This document shows, piece by piece, positions 45,619 through 56,612 of a stretch of DNA of 64,000 nucleotides. The stretch's first letter is position 1. Every line of letters begins with the position of its first letter. The DNA comes from Rhytidiadelphus loreus (lineage: Eukaryota > Streptophyta > Bryopsida > Hypnales > Hylocomiaceae), in assembly GCA_947034895.1 (NCBI GenBank), contig OX344762.1, positions 48,711,087-48,775,086 of the forward strand, read 5' to 3'. The notes under the pieces were generated by a model, which was not told where the DNA came from, made no database searches, and was given only the letters and a program-made list of their open reading frames with translations. Both the position numbers and the translations under genes were made by a program.

Positions 45619-45890
45619 GACTTCACATTCACAGTCTCTCCAATTATAATAGAGTCCAAGATGAAACCCTCGACGAATGGCATAGTACTTGCATACTCCA
45701 CCAACTGTTGCCGAAACGTGATCTACTCTTCGGACCTCTGGGAGTATTACCGGCTGCTCAAAATCAACTTGTAGATAACGACGATGAAGTATATCATATG
45801 ACGATAACATCACTTCAATACATTGGTCCAAGATACGTTGAAGTATCACCAAGATCAACGCCAACCAGAATATTTCAAGCTACAAAATGA
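45619..45890 (+). other. Extra open frame between Copia pol and the 3' LTR
   Basis: About 90 codons are open in one frame (no ATG at the start; first Met at 45708), reading QDETLDEWHSTCILHQLLPK, then RDLLFGPLGVLPAAQ and DDEVYHMTITSLQYIGPRYV. The stretch between pol and the LTR is about 560 bp, longer than a minimal Copia. The minus strand is open over the same region (45544-45864), so chance is possible. No known domain is recognised. Confidence 0.35.
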
Positions 45891-46100
45891 CAACTTCACA
45901 TGTTAAAAAAATCTATCATTCCAGAACTTGAACAAACAAATCTATCAAAGAAAAGTGCAATCGTTCTCACTGTTGTCATGACTGAAGATCCCTGTCATGG
46001 TTCTTACTGCTTCTGCAACTCGACCAACTCTGTCATATCGTCTTCTTCGACTATGACTGTCTAGTTTAGAAATACTATAAAGTATTTAGGTTATCTTAGT

Positions 46101-46110
46101 GTGTGGGGGG
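46101..46110 (+). promoter_or_regulatory. Polypurine tract of the Copia element
   Basis: GTGTGGGGGG abuts the 3' LTR start at 46111, the position for plus-strand priming. Confidence 0.75.
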
Positions 46111-46269
46111 TGTTAATTGTAGACTTTCATCCACTTCACTTATTCATTCATTAGGAATTAGCATGTATATATGTAACAGATTCTCACCATTGAATTCAGT
46201 CTTTTGAGATGCATTTGTTCAGGCACTAGTTTGTGTACGACTTGTTCTTGTTGTTTACATGTTAGAACA
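46111..46269 (+). repeat. 3' LTR of the Copia element
   Basis: 159 bp, about 93% identical by eye to the 5' LTR, followed by the TAAAT duplication. Confidence 0.95.
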
Positions 46270-46274
46270 TAAAT

Positions 46275-46873
46275 CAACATCTAACAAACCTTAATAAGCT
46301 CTTACATTATCAAAAGTCCATTTCAAACTTGCTTAGTGTCCATTTTAGAGCCTCCTATAGGAATGGTTCCAAGAAGCGGGTTGCAATTTGAGCCACCTAC
46401 CTTAATTACATTCAATTAACATCAATACTGGTGAGTTGCTAGTGAGTTGCTAGACTAGAGGGCTGGTTTTGTTTCTTGACATCTCATACATGTCTACATA
46501 ACCAAATTTCTCAAAAAAAACCTTAGAATTTACCCAATAGGGACTGGTATTTTTATTTTCTAAAGGTAAAAGGGTGTTAGAAGTTTGAATCTTTCCAAAG
46601 AAGATTTGAATTTTCAAAGTTGAAGGGAAGGAAGGCTGGAAATTTGTCCAACTAGGGGCTGATTTTTATTAAATTTCAAATTGAGAGTTCTAAAGGTGTG
46701 TTCAAAACAAGGAGCTAGTTAACAAGGGAGCTAGATCACAAGGAGACAGATCAACAAGGAAGCCAAATCAAATCAACCAAGGGGGTTTCTCAATTTCACA
46801 ACTTCACTTAACAAAGTCAATGGGCCATACCTTGGTCCTCCAGCATACTGAATTGAAACTTTCTTTGCACATA
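46275..46873. other. Intergenic sequence
   Basis: No gene. Short local repeats only (GTGAGTTGCTAG twice near 46430-46452; CAAGGGAGCTAGATCACAAG-like repeats near 46715-46790). Confidence 0.4.
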
Positions 46874-47195
46874 AGGTAGCAACACCCATAACCATCGATT
46901 TAAGGATTTTGGACATGATGTCTATTAATAGAGATCCAACAAATTATTGGATTCTACTTGCAAGAGAAAAAGAATTCCAATGCACTTTGAAATGTATTTT
47001 TTGGGCACTGTGAGTATAAGTTGTGAATTTTTAAAGTGCCCACTATAGATGCACCTAATACCAACTCTAAGATTTGATATTCAGATGTAGTACATCTTTG
47101 TAATCACATCTATTTACTTCTTAGTATTTTTTAAGATTTTAGAGGTGGTGGTTATGGGTACAATGACGCTTACATGGGTGTTTCTACCTTATGTA
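46874..47195. mobile_element. AGGTAG MITE, about 322 bp
   Basis: Ends AAGGTAGCAACACCCAT and (complement) AAGGTAGAAACACCCAT are inverted repeats with one mismatch in 17. The outer bases fit a TA target (TA-AGGTAG...CTACCT-TA). No coding sequence. Confidence 0.8.
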
Positions 47196-47393
47196 TTTGA
47201 AGCTCAAGTTCTTAAAGTTCTGTTCTGGATCTCAAATGCTTGCAAGTTTCCAACTTCAAAAGCAAACAACAAATTAAATACAAAGTTTGGGAACTTGATT
47301 TTTATACGGTTTAGTTGCAAGTAGGTTTCAAAATTGATTTTAATCCACTCACCAAGCATAGTTCAACTTTCTTAACCATAGTTATATTTTGAT

Positions 47394-47812
47394 TAAGGTA
47401 GAATGCTCTAAAAGCAACCATTTAAGGGTTGTTCTGCCTTTTTCATAGGCTTATGTGGATAAAATTATTTTTGGATTATTTTTTTAGAGAAAGAAAAATG
47501 GATGTGGAACCTAACACAAGTGGTTTTGTATTTTTTGAAACATTTTTGAATTACTTATAAATTTTCAAAGATTCAAGGCATAGGCACCTATTTGTGACCA
47601 TAGGTCTCCCAAAATCAGTCCATTTGCAACTTGTAAAGAGATGTGCGGAAATCAAAGGGAGTGATTGGCTCTTGCAATAGAAAAATATTTTTTTCTTGAT
47701 GCATTCAATTGCCAAAGTAGTTCATTTAAGGATCACCCCATCTCCATTCTCCACCCAAAAATAGGGGTGGTTTCAAGAAGGTGGGCGCTTTTAGAGCATA
47801 CTACCTTAGAAG
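47394..47812. mobile_element. AGGTAG MITE, about 418 bp
   Basis: Ends AAGGTAGAATGCTCTAAAAG and (complement) AAGGTAGTATGCTCTAAAAG match at 19 of 20 bases and are flanked by TA. The interior (CACAAGTGGTTTTGTATTTT, GCATAGGCACCTATTTGTGA) is shared with 39411-39660 and, inverted, with 60040-60250. Confidence 0.85.
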
Positions 47813-48042
47813 ACAAGAGGAAAAACAAGTAGAAGAATCATTTGACTTTTGCACTTCTAGAACCTAATTATTAGTGGATTTTTTTTAAATAAGTTTGTTT
47901 GGATTTGGTTTTGTTTGACTTTTAAAACAATTAACAAACCATTAGCAAAATTAGATTTATAGGATTTGATTTGGAAAAAAAATCTTTAAAAAAAAAAAAA
48001 CATTGAAAAAAAATAGAAGAAAAGGGAAAAAGCTTTGGCATA

Positions 48043-48232
48043 TTCAAATTTTTGCATGAGTCTCCAAAATACCACATTCAAGTACGAAGAAATCAAAATG
48101 GAGCTTGATGGAGTTTTCAACGACACCATGGTATCAATGCATGAAGACAAAGAATTGAAGCCACTAAATTTGAAGTATGTTTTTGAAATACTTTACCCTA
48201 TATACTTGATTTTTGCAAAAAATTTGAATTAA
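48043..48232 (+). other. Candidate exon, low confidence
   Basis: The open frame contains TTFKYEEIKMELDGVFNDTM and VSMHEDKELKPLNLK, then reaches a good donor-like GAA|GTATGT at about 48174. The base composition is more exon-like than its surroundings. No family is recognised. Confidence 0.25.
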
Positions 48233-49999
48233 AATTTAAAAAACCAATAGAAGCAGGAACTAGAATTAAAGTCAAACCTCTGAACACTTAGAAATCCAAA
48301 ATTTAAAAGTAAAAGTTGTTAAGAATTTAAATTAGCTTTCCAAAATTATTTTAATCATAAGAAAATAAACAAAAACTCCAAAAGTTATACTTGAATGAAA
48401 GTTAGAACAGAAAGTGGATGAAAAGTTAAAAAATCATCAAAAAGAATCTTAGAATTTAAATTAAGTAGAATTTAAAAGGTAAAAGTAAATTTTAAAGTCA
48501 AAGATTAAAAAAATTGGTAGATGAATCGATTAACGATCAAACTTCATCCGCAAAAAACTTTTACTGAGAAGGTCAAAAATAGAATTGTTTTACCTTTCTA
48601 AAAAGGTAAAATCAAGGTTTTTAAGATAAAATATTTAATCCTAAAAATAGAAGTAAAATCAAACGTCCAAAAAAATAGTGAAAAATAATTAAGAATTTAC
48701 CATCAAAGTTAAAAGATAATTAAGGATAAAGTTAGGGTTAGAATTGCGTAGAAGATACTTCAAGGTATCCAAAACTAGTTTAACTTTGGAAAACACCATT
48801 ATAACAAATGAGATAGAATAGGATCAAGTTTTGAATTAAATTGGAATGATTTTGGATGAAAGTCTACAAACTTTGAACAAACTATTTGAAACTCAAAACT
48901 TGGGTAGAAGATTTAAAATAAAAAATAATCAAAAAATCAAAAGTGAATTTCAGTAGATTAGGAATTGATGAATGAAGCTTTAGAGCTTAATTTTAGGGTC
49001 AAACTTCATCCACAAATATCTTTTAGAGAATTAGGTTGAACTTAGGGTTCTTTATCATTTTGGAAAGGAAAAAACAATCTCTACAACTTAGGCTGCTTAA
49101 CTTTTTGACTTAACTAACCTTATTAGTCCTTAGTTTTGAAAATTGACTACAAATACTAATTCGTTTTGGATTTTGGTTAGTAAATGTACAACAATGGCAT
49201 GATTTGCTTGTCCCTTGGGTCTTAAAAATAAACATTGTTGTCAATGGTTGTACCCACATGGCAACAATCATTCTTCAAGCAGAAATATACTATTCAATTC
49301 AACATCATAATTGCTTGAAGTAGCAAGGTCCCAATATGGACCTTGTTTGTATATGAGAGGGACACACAATTCTGCCACATATGTTGGGCATGAGTACATT
49401 GTTGCCAACTCAGATTATACCACCAATATCCTGTTGGGCCACAAGTTTGATGAAAACATGTGTCTGACAATGACTATATAAATGGAATTTCCTGTTTTCT
49501 TTATAATTACTAAACAATTAATTTCCAAGCCAAAATTACTAGGCATGTTGAGACTCAAATTTTCCTCTAATGTAGACATTTTCTATAATTATATGTGTCT
49601 ATGTTATAGGTACCTATGTTATAGACTCTTTCCATATCATAGTGTACTTATGTTATAGGTACATATGTTATAAACACTTTTCAAAGTTTCAATGATTGTA
49701 GGTATATACCTACAATTAGGTTCAAGGCTTTTAGGCTCATGTTTCTAGGCTTATACGCAAGCATTGTTGTTGGTTTGAACAATTAGCTCATATTATACTA
49801 GCATGTAGTGGAGTCTTTAAATTTTCCTTATTAGACCAATAATATGTTACTTTTGAATTCAAGTAGCCAAAGACAATGATTCATACATTTAGCAATAGAA
49901 ATCAAGCAATTAAATTGGTTGAAACAAATTGTCAAGGTTAGTACTTGTTGATTGCATCAAATTTTGAATGCACTTAATAGCAATGTGCTATATTTTTAG

Positions 50000-50104
50000 A
50001 TGGCTCTTGGAAATAACATCAAATCAATTGAAGTAGACTTCAAGTCCATGGATGCCATGAAAGTGGACTCCAACAAAAATGATGAGGCATACCATCACCT
50101 AAAG
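50000..50104 (+). other. Candidate 105-nt exon, low confidence
   Basis: The segment starts ATG directly after ATATTTTTAG and ends CTAAAG|GTATGC, so both splice-like borders are present. It holds exactly 35 codons: MALGNNIKSIEVDFKSMDAM, then KVDSNKNDEAYHHLK. No family is recognised. It could be an exon of the same unknown gene as 48043-48232, or chance. Confidence 0.3.
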
Positions 50105-51457
50105 GTATGCTCTTGCCTAACATCATATCATCTCAACTAATGATGTCACTATTTTTGTTTGTTACAAACCTATAACTTATGAGGACTAAATAATACGTAC
50201 ATTTTTTGTTTTGACATGGTCAACATTTGTTTTGATCTTTATATTAGAAAGAATTTTCAAATATTTTTACTTCCAAATATTATACAAAATGCAAAAGTAT
50301 TCAAATTATAGTAAAAAAAGTCATTTTTTAATCTATCACATGTTTATTTAATCACATGATTTTTTTGGAATCAATCACATTAAAATTCAAAGTTCAAATG
50401 AAAGTTTGGAACTTTAGGAATGCAATTATGTTTTTTTATGAAAGAAATCATGCCCATCTTAATCTATGGTCAAATATTATTAATAATAAATAATAATTAT
50501 TATAATTAGTAGATTAAATTTAAAAAAATATAGTTAATAAAAAATCAAAGTACATATTGAGTTATTGACATGGTTTGACCCATTTGGGGAGGCCTTCTAT
50601 TGTGATTTCACCCCGGGGAGATTACTTATAGTTTTTAGAAAACTATGTGAGTTAAAAGATAGGCTCCATCGGGGGCTCCATTTAATTCAAAAGGGGCAAA
50701 TTTTATATAATTTGTAGAACTATTATAGGGATCATGAAATGCTACACACTCTAATATATATAAATTAGGGTATGTAAAAACATCATATAATAGGAATTTT
50801 TATTAATAAGGTAGCCTTAACAAATAAAAGCCCTACAAATTTTTCATAGTAACTATGATGAGTATTGATGTGGACAAATAATTTCATGTGGATGATAAAA
50901 TGGACATAGTCAAGAAAATCTACAATGAAGGTTGGTCGACCAAAATTGTGCCATGGTACTTGTAGTGTATATATATAAAAAATTAAATGTAAATGTAAGA
51001 CATCAACTAAAAGTGACAAAATTGTCACATTGTATGAATAGGGAGGTTTACCTTAGTGGGTTCAACAAACTAAAAATTGTACAATATAAGAATATAATTT
51101 ATTGTCCATTTAACTCTAATCATATGTGTTGATCACACTCATATTGAATGAGAGTTTTATGGGATAGTTTCATTAGGAATTCTAAAGTGTTCAATGCTAT
51201 TAATCCCTAATGACTAAAGGCAGTAGGAAGAGGAAAAATCCAAAAATTCAAAAACTTTGACTTCACATATTGCAAGATAATAGGGTTTGAGGTTAGAAGA
51301 AAAGTTTTTTTTCTTGAAGCCACCCTAACATAGCTAATAAAGTTTGACTCCTCTAAAAATCTGATTTGAGAACTAAATTGTTTTTGACAATTGTATGCAA
51401 TATTTTATTAGTAACATAAATACCAAATTTCAATAGTTGATGAATTTTTTTGCAAAA

Positions 51458-51665
51458 GATGCCTCAAAGATGCCCAAATTGCAAGGGCTACCAAAAAGGT
51501 TTAGGGCGGAAAAAAATTATATTTCCACTAAGAGGATCATGGTTACATCTTGTGTCAAAATTTTATAAACATTTGACCAAAATTGACTTCATAGGAACCT
51601 ACCTAGACTTTCAATTGTTCATTCAATGGACAATTGTTCTTTACGGGTTAAAATTTGCTACTTGA
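51458..51665 (+). other. Candidate exon with CPNCKG motif, low confidence
   Basis: After TTTTTTTGCAAAAG comes MPQRCPNCKGYQKGLGRKK and an open frame to 51665. A CXXC pair is visible but only one. No family is recognised. Confidence 0.2.
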
Positions 51666-53370
51666 ATTCAATTGGTTATTGTTGATTTCACAATGTATAC
51701 CCCATACATAGATGCAGTAGATGGAAGAGAAAATTTGTGAAGAAAAGTGGAGGCGGGAGAAAATTGGACACTTAAATTATATATATAAAAAGCTCCACTT
51801 AAAAATTTGCATGAATGAATTTATAAAAACTATAGGATATTTGAAATATGCCTTTTTTAGCTTTTTATGTAAAGATATGGTCATCATAAATGCAATAATT
51901 AAGATAAATAGTCCCACATCAGATATCCTCTTAACTCAAGTGTATACCTTAAATTACAAAGAGTAATCTCCCCAAAATTTCACCGTAGTGATAAGAATGT
52001 TTAGTAAGAAAATTTCATGTTAATTTTTTTTTAAATTTTAGTTTAATTTGATTATTTATTTGATGAAATCGATGACTTTGATTAACTTTGTTTTGTCTTC
52101 ATTATCTTGAATCTATATAACTTTCATCTTATTGAATAGATAGATCAAAATAATAAATAAATTTATGAACTAGGGCTTTGTTGCTCTCTGCGCTACTAGT
52201 AACGCCCAATTAAAGGTTTAAATTTAGCATTGCAAAGATGGTTTAAAGTAATGATCTTTAATTTATTTTTCTATATAGGTAAATGTAGACTACATATAGG
52301 GTATGTTTTTGGGTTGTAGAGACTTTGACAATGAATTTTTTTATAGTTAGGGATATCATAGCCCCTTCCAAAAAATCGGCCTAACATTTGAAACTTAAAG
52401 GAAAAAATTGTGTGAAAACTATAATTAAAATAGAATGAAACAATGGTTTTTGAACAAACATCAATCTATCCAGTAAATAAATTGTTTCAAGAAAATTGAT
52501 TTAGAATCTTTTGACTTTTGCAATAATTGTTGGAATGGGATGAATCAAAGTCTTATTTGTTGTACATGGCAATCAAAAATTATCCTAAAAATAATTTGTA
52601 AAATATTGAAATTTGTAAAATTTTGAAAGTGAGAAGTGATGAAATTATAGCCAAATGCCGAAACTGGGTTCTTCAACACTCTAGTCTTTTACAAATAAGG
52701 TAACTACACCTAAATGTGACTAAATAGGCAACTCAAATAAACAACTCAACATGATTTCCATTATTTCATTGAAAAAGATTATTTGGAGACTTTTTGGTTA
52801 TCAAAAGGGAAATCTAAATTCTTTTAATATGAATATACTTAATAAACTATGAATTCTCAAAGTAGTTAAAATAGATGTAACCAAATGCGACCGTAGGCTC
52901 TCACAAATAGAGGTAGTGCATTTTTGGCAAGAATGTGTAATTAGGGGTTCAATTTTAGAAAGTGGTCACAATTAGGTATGGTTACCTTAGATTCTATACA
53001 AGTCAAAACTCTAAATCAACTTTATTCAAAGACCATCACAACTACATTGAAACTCTTGCATTTTCTAATCATATTGAATTTTTACATTAGCAAGGGATTT
53101 ATTTCTCTCTATCTCACAAAGGTCACTCGCCTCGGCTTTAGAATTGTAATTCATAGAATTTTTGGATGTTTCCAAAGTTTTGAATTGAAGAAGAAAGGTA
53201 GCTTTTGAGTCTTCATTGTATAATCATTATATGTGTTTTCAGGCCTCTAGAAGGCCATTTCATCTATGTTCCAATTCCTGTAAACACTCATCTGCTGCCC
53301 AGAATATTTAATTAATTAATTTTTTAAAATTAAAAAATAAAATAAAATTTTAATTTAAAAAAAAATAAAA

Positions 53371-53390
53371 TATATATATATATATATATT
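53371..53390. repeat. TA dinucleotide microsatellite
   Basis: About ten TA units within a longer A/T-only stretch (53310-53420). Confidence 0.9.
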
Positions 53391-53420
53391 ATTTCTTATT
53401 TTTTATTTTTAAAAAATAAT

Positions 53421-54860
53421 TAAATAATATGCTGCCAATGTGGCCGTTGCCTGACCACATCAACATGCTTGATTTGGTAGCATGGGAACGCTTGGGAATG
53501 TTGTGATAACTCACGGTCTTCTGTAGGGCTGAAATCTCTTCTAATGTTATATCAATTACCAAAAATGAAGGCATTACAACCAAGTTTGACCAAGGCGTAT
53601 TTAAGTCACTATGCATCCAAAAGAGGCAGTCATACATCTGGTTTGCCATTAGTTTCCCCCCCCCTTCTCCCAAAAATGAATAGGCTGTTGATTTTTTTTA
53701 AATGCTTCTCCTTCCAGAATGCCGTTGATTTCTCAAAATTTCTTAAGCTATTGATATGTGAGATTGAATCTAAGCCATCCATCCAAATACCAATACCAAT
53801 ACCAATACCAAAATATAGATACAAACACTTGATATTGGAATATTATACAATACGGATGCGATATACAATATATGGATACGGGATATGGGATTTTCATTGT
53901 CCCATATTGTTTGTCATGTTAACCTCATTCAAAAAATTACAAGGAGGGGGAGGGGGGATGAAAATTTAAGAAATTAATTTTAATTAAATTTCTTCTTTAA
54001 ACCCGGGTGGTGGGGGGTCCGGAGGAAAGTTTAAAATTAATTAATTAAAATTTTGAGTGCATAGTGACAAAAGTGTCACTATGCACCCAAAAGTGGCTCT
54101 AACAACCACAGTATAGTTTCTACAAAAGTGACGTATTTAAGTTACAACCAAGTTTGACCAACGCATATCATTCTACTTTTGTGGGGACCTTTTGAAGTTA
54201 TTATTCAAGTGACTTCTCTAATCATGTTGTGCCTAATTAATTTTTGCAAAGATATCAATTTCAAATCCTATTTCAAGAGTTAAAATAAGACACAATAAAA
54301 AATAATCCAACCCCCCTTATTTTGTTGTTACTTTGAATCACTTTTAAATGACCAATATCAATTGAATTGAAATATGAGTGAACATATCAAGGGATACAAC
54401 TAATAAACTAACACAAGAATCTAAAAAACATTTAGATGAATGATAAAACCAAGACTTTTTGTCATGTCTAGGACACAAGATGCTAAATCTATCTCACAAA
54501 GTAGAACCAATAGGGTAAAAACTCATATTCTTGTGAGTAAAAGTAAAATCTTGCCCCCTACTTTGTGCCGTGTTTAGGCTATGTTCTTGACATTCTCTAG
54601 GGGGTAAGCTAGTTTGGTGTTTTTGAGTGCAAATATAAATTCAAAATTTGCAAATTTTTTCATGTGTGAAAAAAAAAAATACTGTATTTTTCCCCAAGAT
54701 AAAATTCATGTGTTTTCACCTTGCGGGGCCCACTTCATCCTGCATCTGTGACATGTTTGTGTTCATCCCTTGTTCGAAATTATCCTTTACGAGTAAAATT
54801 TTAAGAAAATCATAAACTTACCTTATTTCCCCAGACTTGACCCCAATGAAAGAATCACCA
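53421..54860. repeat. Intergenic with a diverged direct duplication
   Basis: TTACAACCAAGTTTGACCAA, followed by GTATTTAAG and GTCACTATGCA(T/C)CCAAAAG(A/T)GGC, occurs near 53574-53630. Its parts occur in shuffled order near 54065-54170. A CCAATA microsatellite is at 53789-53811, with C and G runs at 53657 and 53945. Open frames here (94-141 codons) run through these repeats and are not supported as genes. Confidence 0.45.
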
Positions 54861-55200
54861 GGGGAGGGGAACCCATCAACCCCCACTCGACATCCGTCCC
54901 CCCAAACCGCCACGTAAAAGTAAAAACGTAAAAGTAAAAGAGTAAAAAGTAAAAGCGCAGTCAATAGAAGGGGACAGGGCCCTCACCCAAATCAGGGGCC
55001 AGTCACCAGAACAATGGGAATATCTGTCGGCCCGATATTTAATTTCCCCAGCGCTGCCATCTGTGACAGCTGTCGCACCAAGAAACGCCCAGCCCAAAGG
55101 GGCCCGAGGACCAACCCACGGTCATAGGCCCCGGAGACACGGTCATAGGGATATATTCTAGACCTTTCTAGCCTCTTCGCCTCGCCCGTGACGCCACAGC
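54861..55200 (+). promoter_or_regulatory. Putative promoter of the 56.6-58.6 kb gene
   Basis: A GC-rich segment in AT-rich DNA. It has GTAAAA repeats (54912-54958), AATATCTGTCGGCCCGATATT (an imperfect palindrome near 55019-55039), and a TATA-like GATATATTC at about 55149. Downstream sequence to 56.6 kb keeps the same composition and lacks repeats, as expected for a long spliced leader. The transcription start is not determined. Confidence 0.4.
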
Positions 55201-55206
55201 TACGTT

Positions 55207-55395
55207 ATGCCTCGTTCGTGTAAGTACGTTAGCGATCGCAGGCTTCCCGATCCCCACTCCAGGCCAAACCATCAATTTTGCCAGACATCTGGTCTCGCTT
55301 GCTCACCGCCACTTTGCAACCTTGCAGCACAGACATCTAGCTCATTGCCAGGATCCCTGGAACCTAACCTCTCTTCAGGTTCAAAACTACCTTAG
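55207..55395 (+). other. Small open frame in the leader (uORF or first coding exon)
   Basis: A 62-codon frame, MPRSCKYVSDRRLPDPHSRP and on. A donor-like CTTCAG|GTTCAA lies near 55378. It may be an upstream ORF, an exon joined to a later one, or chance. No domain. Confidence 0.25.
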
Positions 55396-56612
55396 ATCAT
55401 AATAACTTCGTGCCGCTAGCTTACATGGTTTGATAGACAGTCGGTGATATACTGCTGTATACTCGGTGGTCGATTTAATTTCAACTAGTTCGGCAACTGT
55501 CTTCGATCATTCATCTTGTGTTTCGTAAAGTATAGACAACGTTTGCTGTGTGGTTAACTATCTTAAGTCAAATCTCTGGCTAGCTGCTGTGAAGATCGAG
55601 TGTTCGTTGCAAATTGGGTTGTTGGATTAGTGGTGGTCTAGCTATAGCTGACTGGCTTTGAGAAGATTCGGTTGGTGATGAGTTCCATCGCCCATGGTAC
55701 TACCTTTTCTTGCGTAAGCTAGACATATTGTTAATTATATATTACAATGAGTGCAGAGAACGTAAGGTAAGCAGTGTGGTGTGAGAACATTAGTGAGAAG
55801 ATACTAACCGTATATGGGGTTGGTGGTAAGTTCAATCGCCAAAGGTGCGGTTGCTTGTAAGTGTCGACTAGTGTCAATCTCTTTTCACGCCTTGGAGTAT
55901 CGTTTTTTGTAGTTTAGCTTGTGAGCAAGAGACGTGGAAGTCTGGAGAGAGGGAGGTCTCAATCTATTTGAGTGCAGTATCGTATTTGTAACTTGGATGC
56001 TGTAGTTTCGAGGTTGGGGATTGAATCTGCTGATACTGCAAGATTGTCGTCACATTGCGGGTTACTGAACTTGAGTTTTGGGAGGCTACTAGTCTGAGTT
56101 CTAGTTGGTCACTCGTAGTCCTATTCAAGTTAGTCAAGTGGAAGGCACTCAGGTTTGAAGAAAGGGGGTGGTGTAATTATCCAGGTGGTCGGCGCAGGTA
56201 ACCCTAAGTGGCGTGTTTTGCAAGGAGGTTGCGGTGCTCACCAAGACAGACGTAGGGTTTGTAATATCGCCACATTACGGCTTACTTTAGTTTGTGTAAT
56301 GGCCCAGCTTGCAAGCAAGTGAACCCGGAACTAGTCAAGACTCCGTAGGTTGGCAACATCTCAGACAGTTTAATCAATCGTAAGGTAGTGTGTACAGTTG
56401 CATTAGAAAGTCTACCGTCAGATTTTTTGTGCAGAAAAGCGGTGGGTCTTCGAGACAGTCTCCTCTCATGAAACCGCATTTGGCTTAGCCTAACGAATTA
56501 AGTTGGAGTGCAATTCAGTTTTAAGGCAGTTGGCCAGCGACATATATCAAGGTTTCTGGGAGGACTTTTGATATCATACGTTATACAATTGTATTATGAT
56601 ACCAGTGCGGTA

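Larger units (their letters stand above)
40411..46269 (+). mobile_element. Ty1/Copia LTR retrotransposon, 5859 bp, target duplication TAAAT
   Basis: Two 159-bp LTRs (40411-40569 and 46111-46269) begin TGTTAA and end AGAACA. They differ at about 11 positions (about 7%). TAAAT flanks both sides (40406-40410 and 46270-46274). The primer-binding site TGGTATCAGAGC (40570) fits initiator tRNA-Met, and a G-rich polypurine tract precedes the 3' LTR. Domain order is gag, protease, integrase, RT, RNase H, which is Copia order. It is inactive: stops, frameshifts, a lost integrase core, altered catalytic residues, and a CACTA insertion in RNase H. Confidence 0.95.
47813..53370. other. AT-rich region with only low-confidence candidate exons
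   Basis: No recognisable gene. Three short segments stand out as less AT-rich and open and are listed separately (48043-48232, 50000-50104, 51458-51665). Otherwise there is poly-A/T and short frames. AGGTACCTATGTTATAGAC-like repeats occur near 49600-49680. Confidence 0.4.

Noticed and set aside
53389..53969. Open frames of 94 and 141 codons
   Set aside because: They cross A/T-only sequence, a CCAATA microsatellite and homopolymers, giving low-complexity peptides (IPIPIPIPK). Chance frames.
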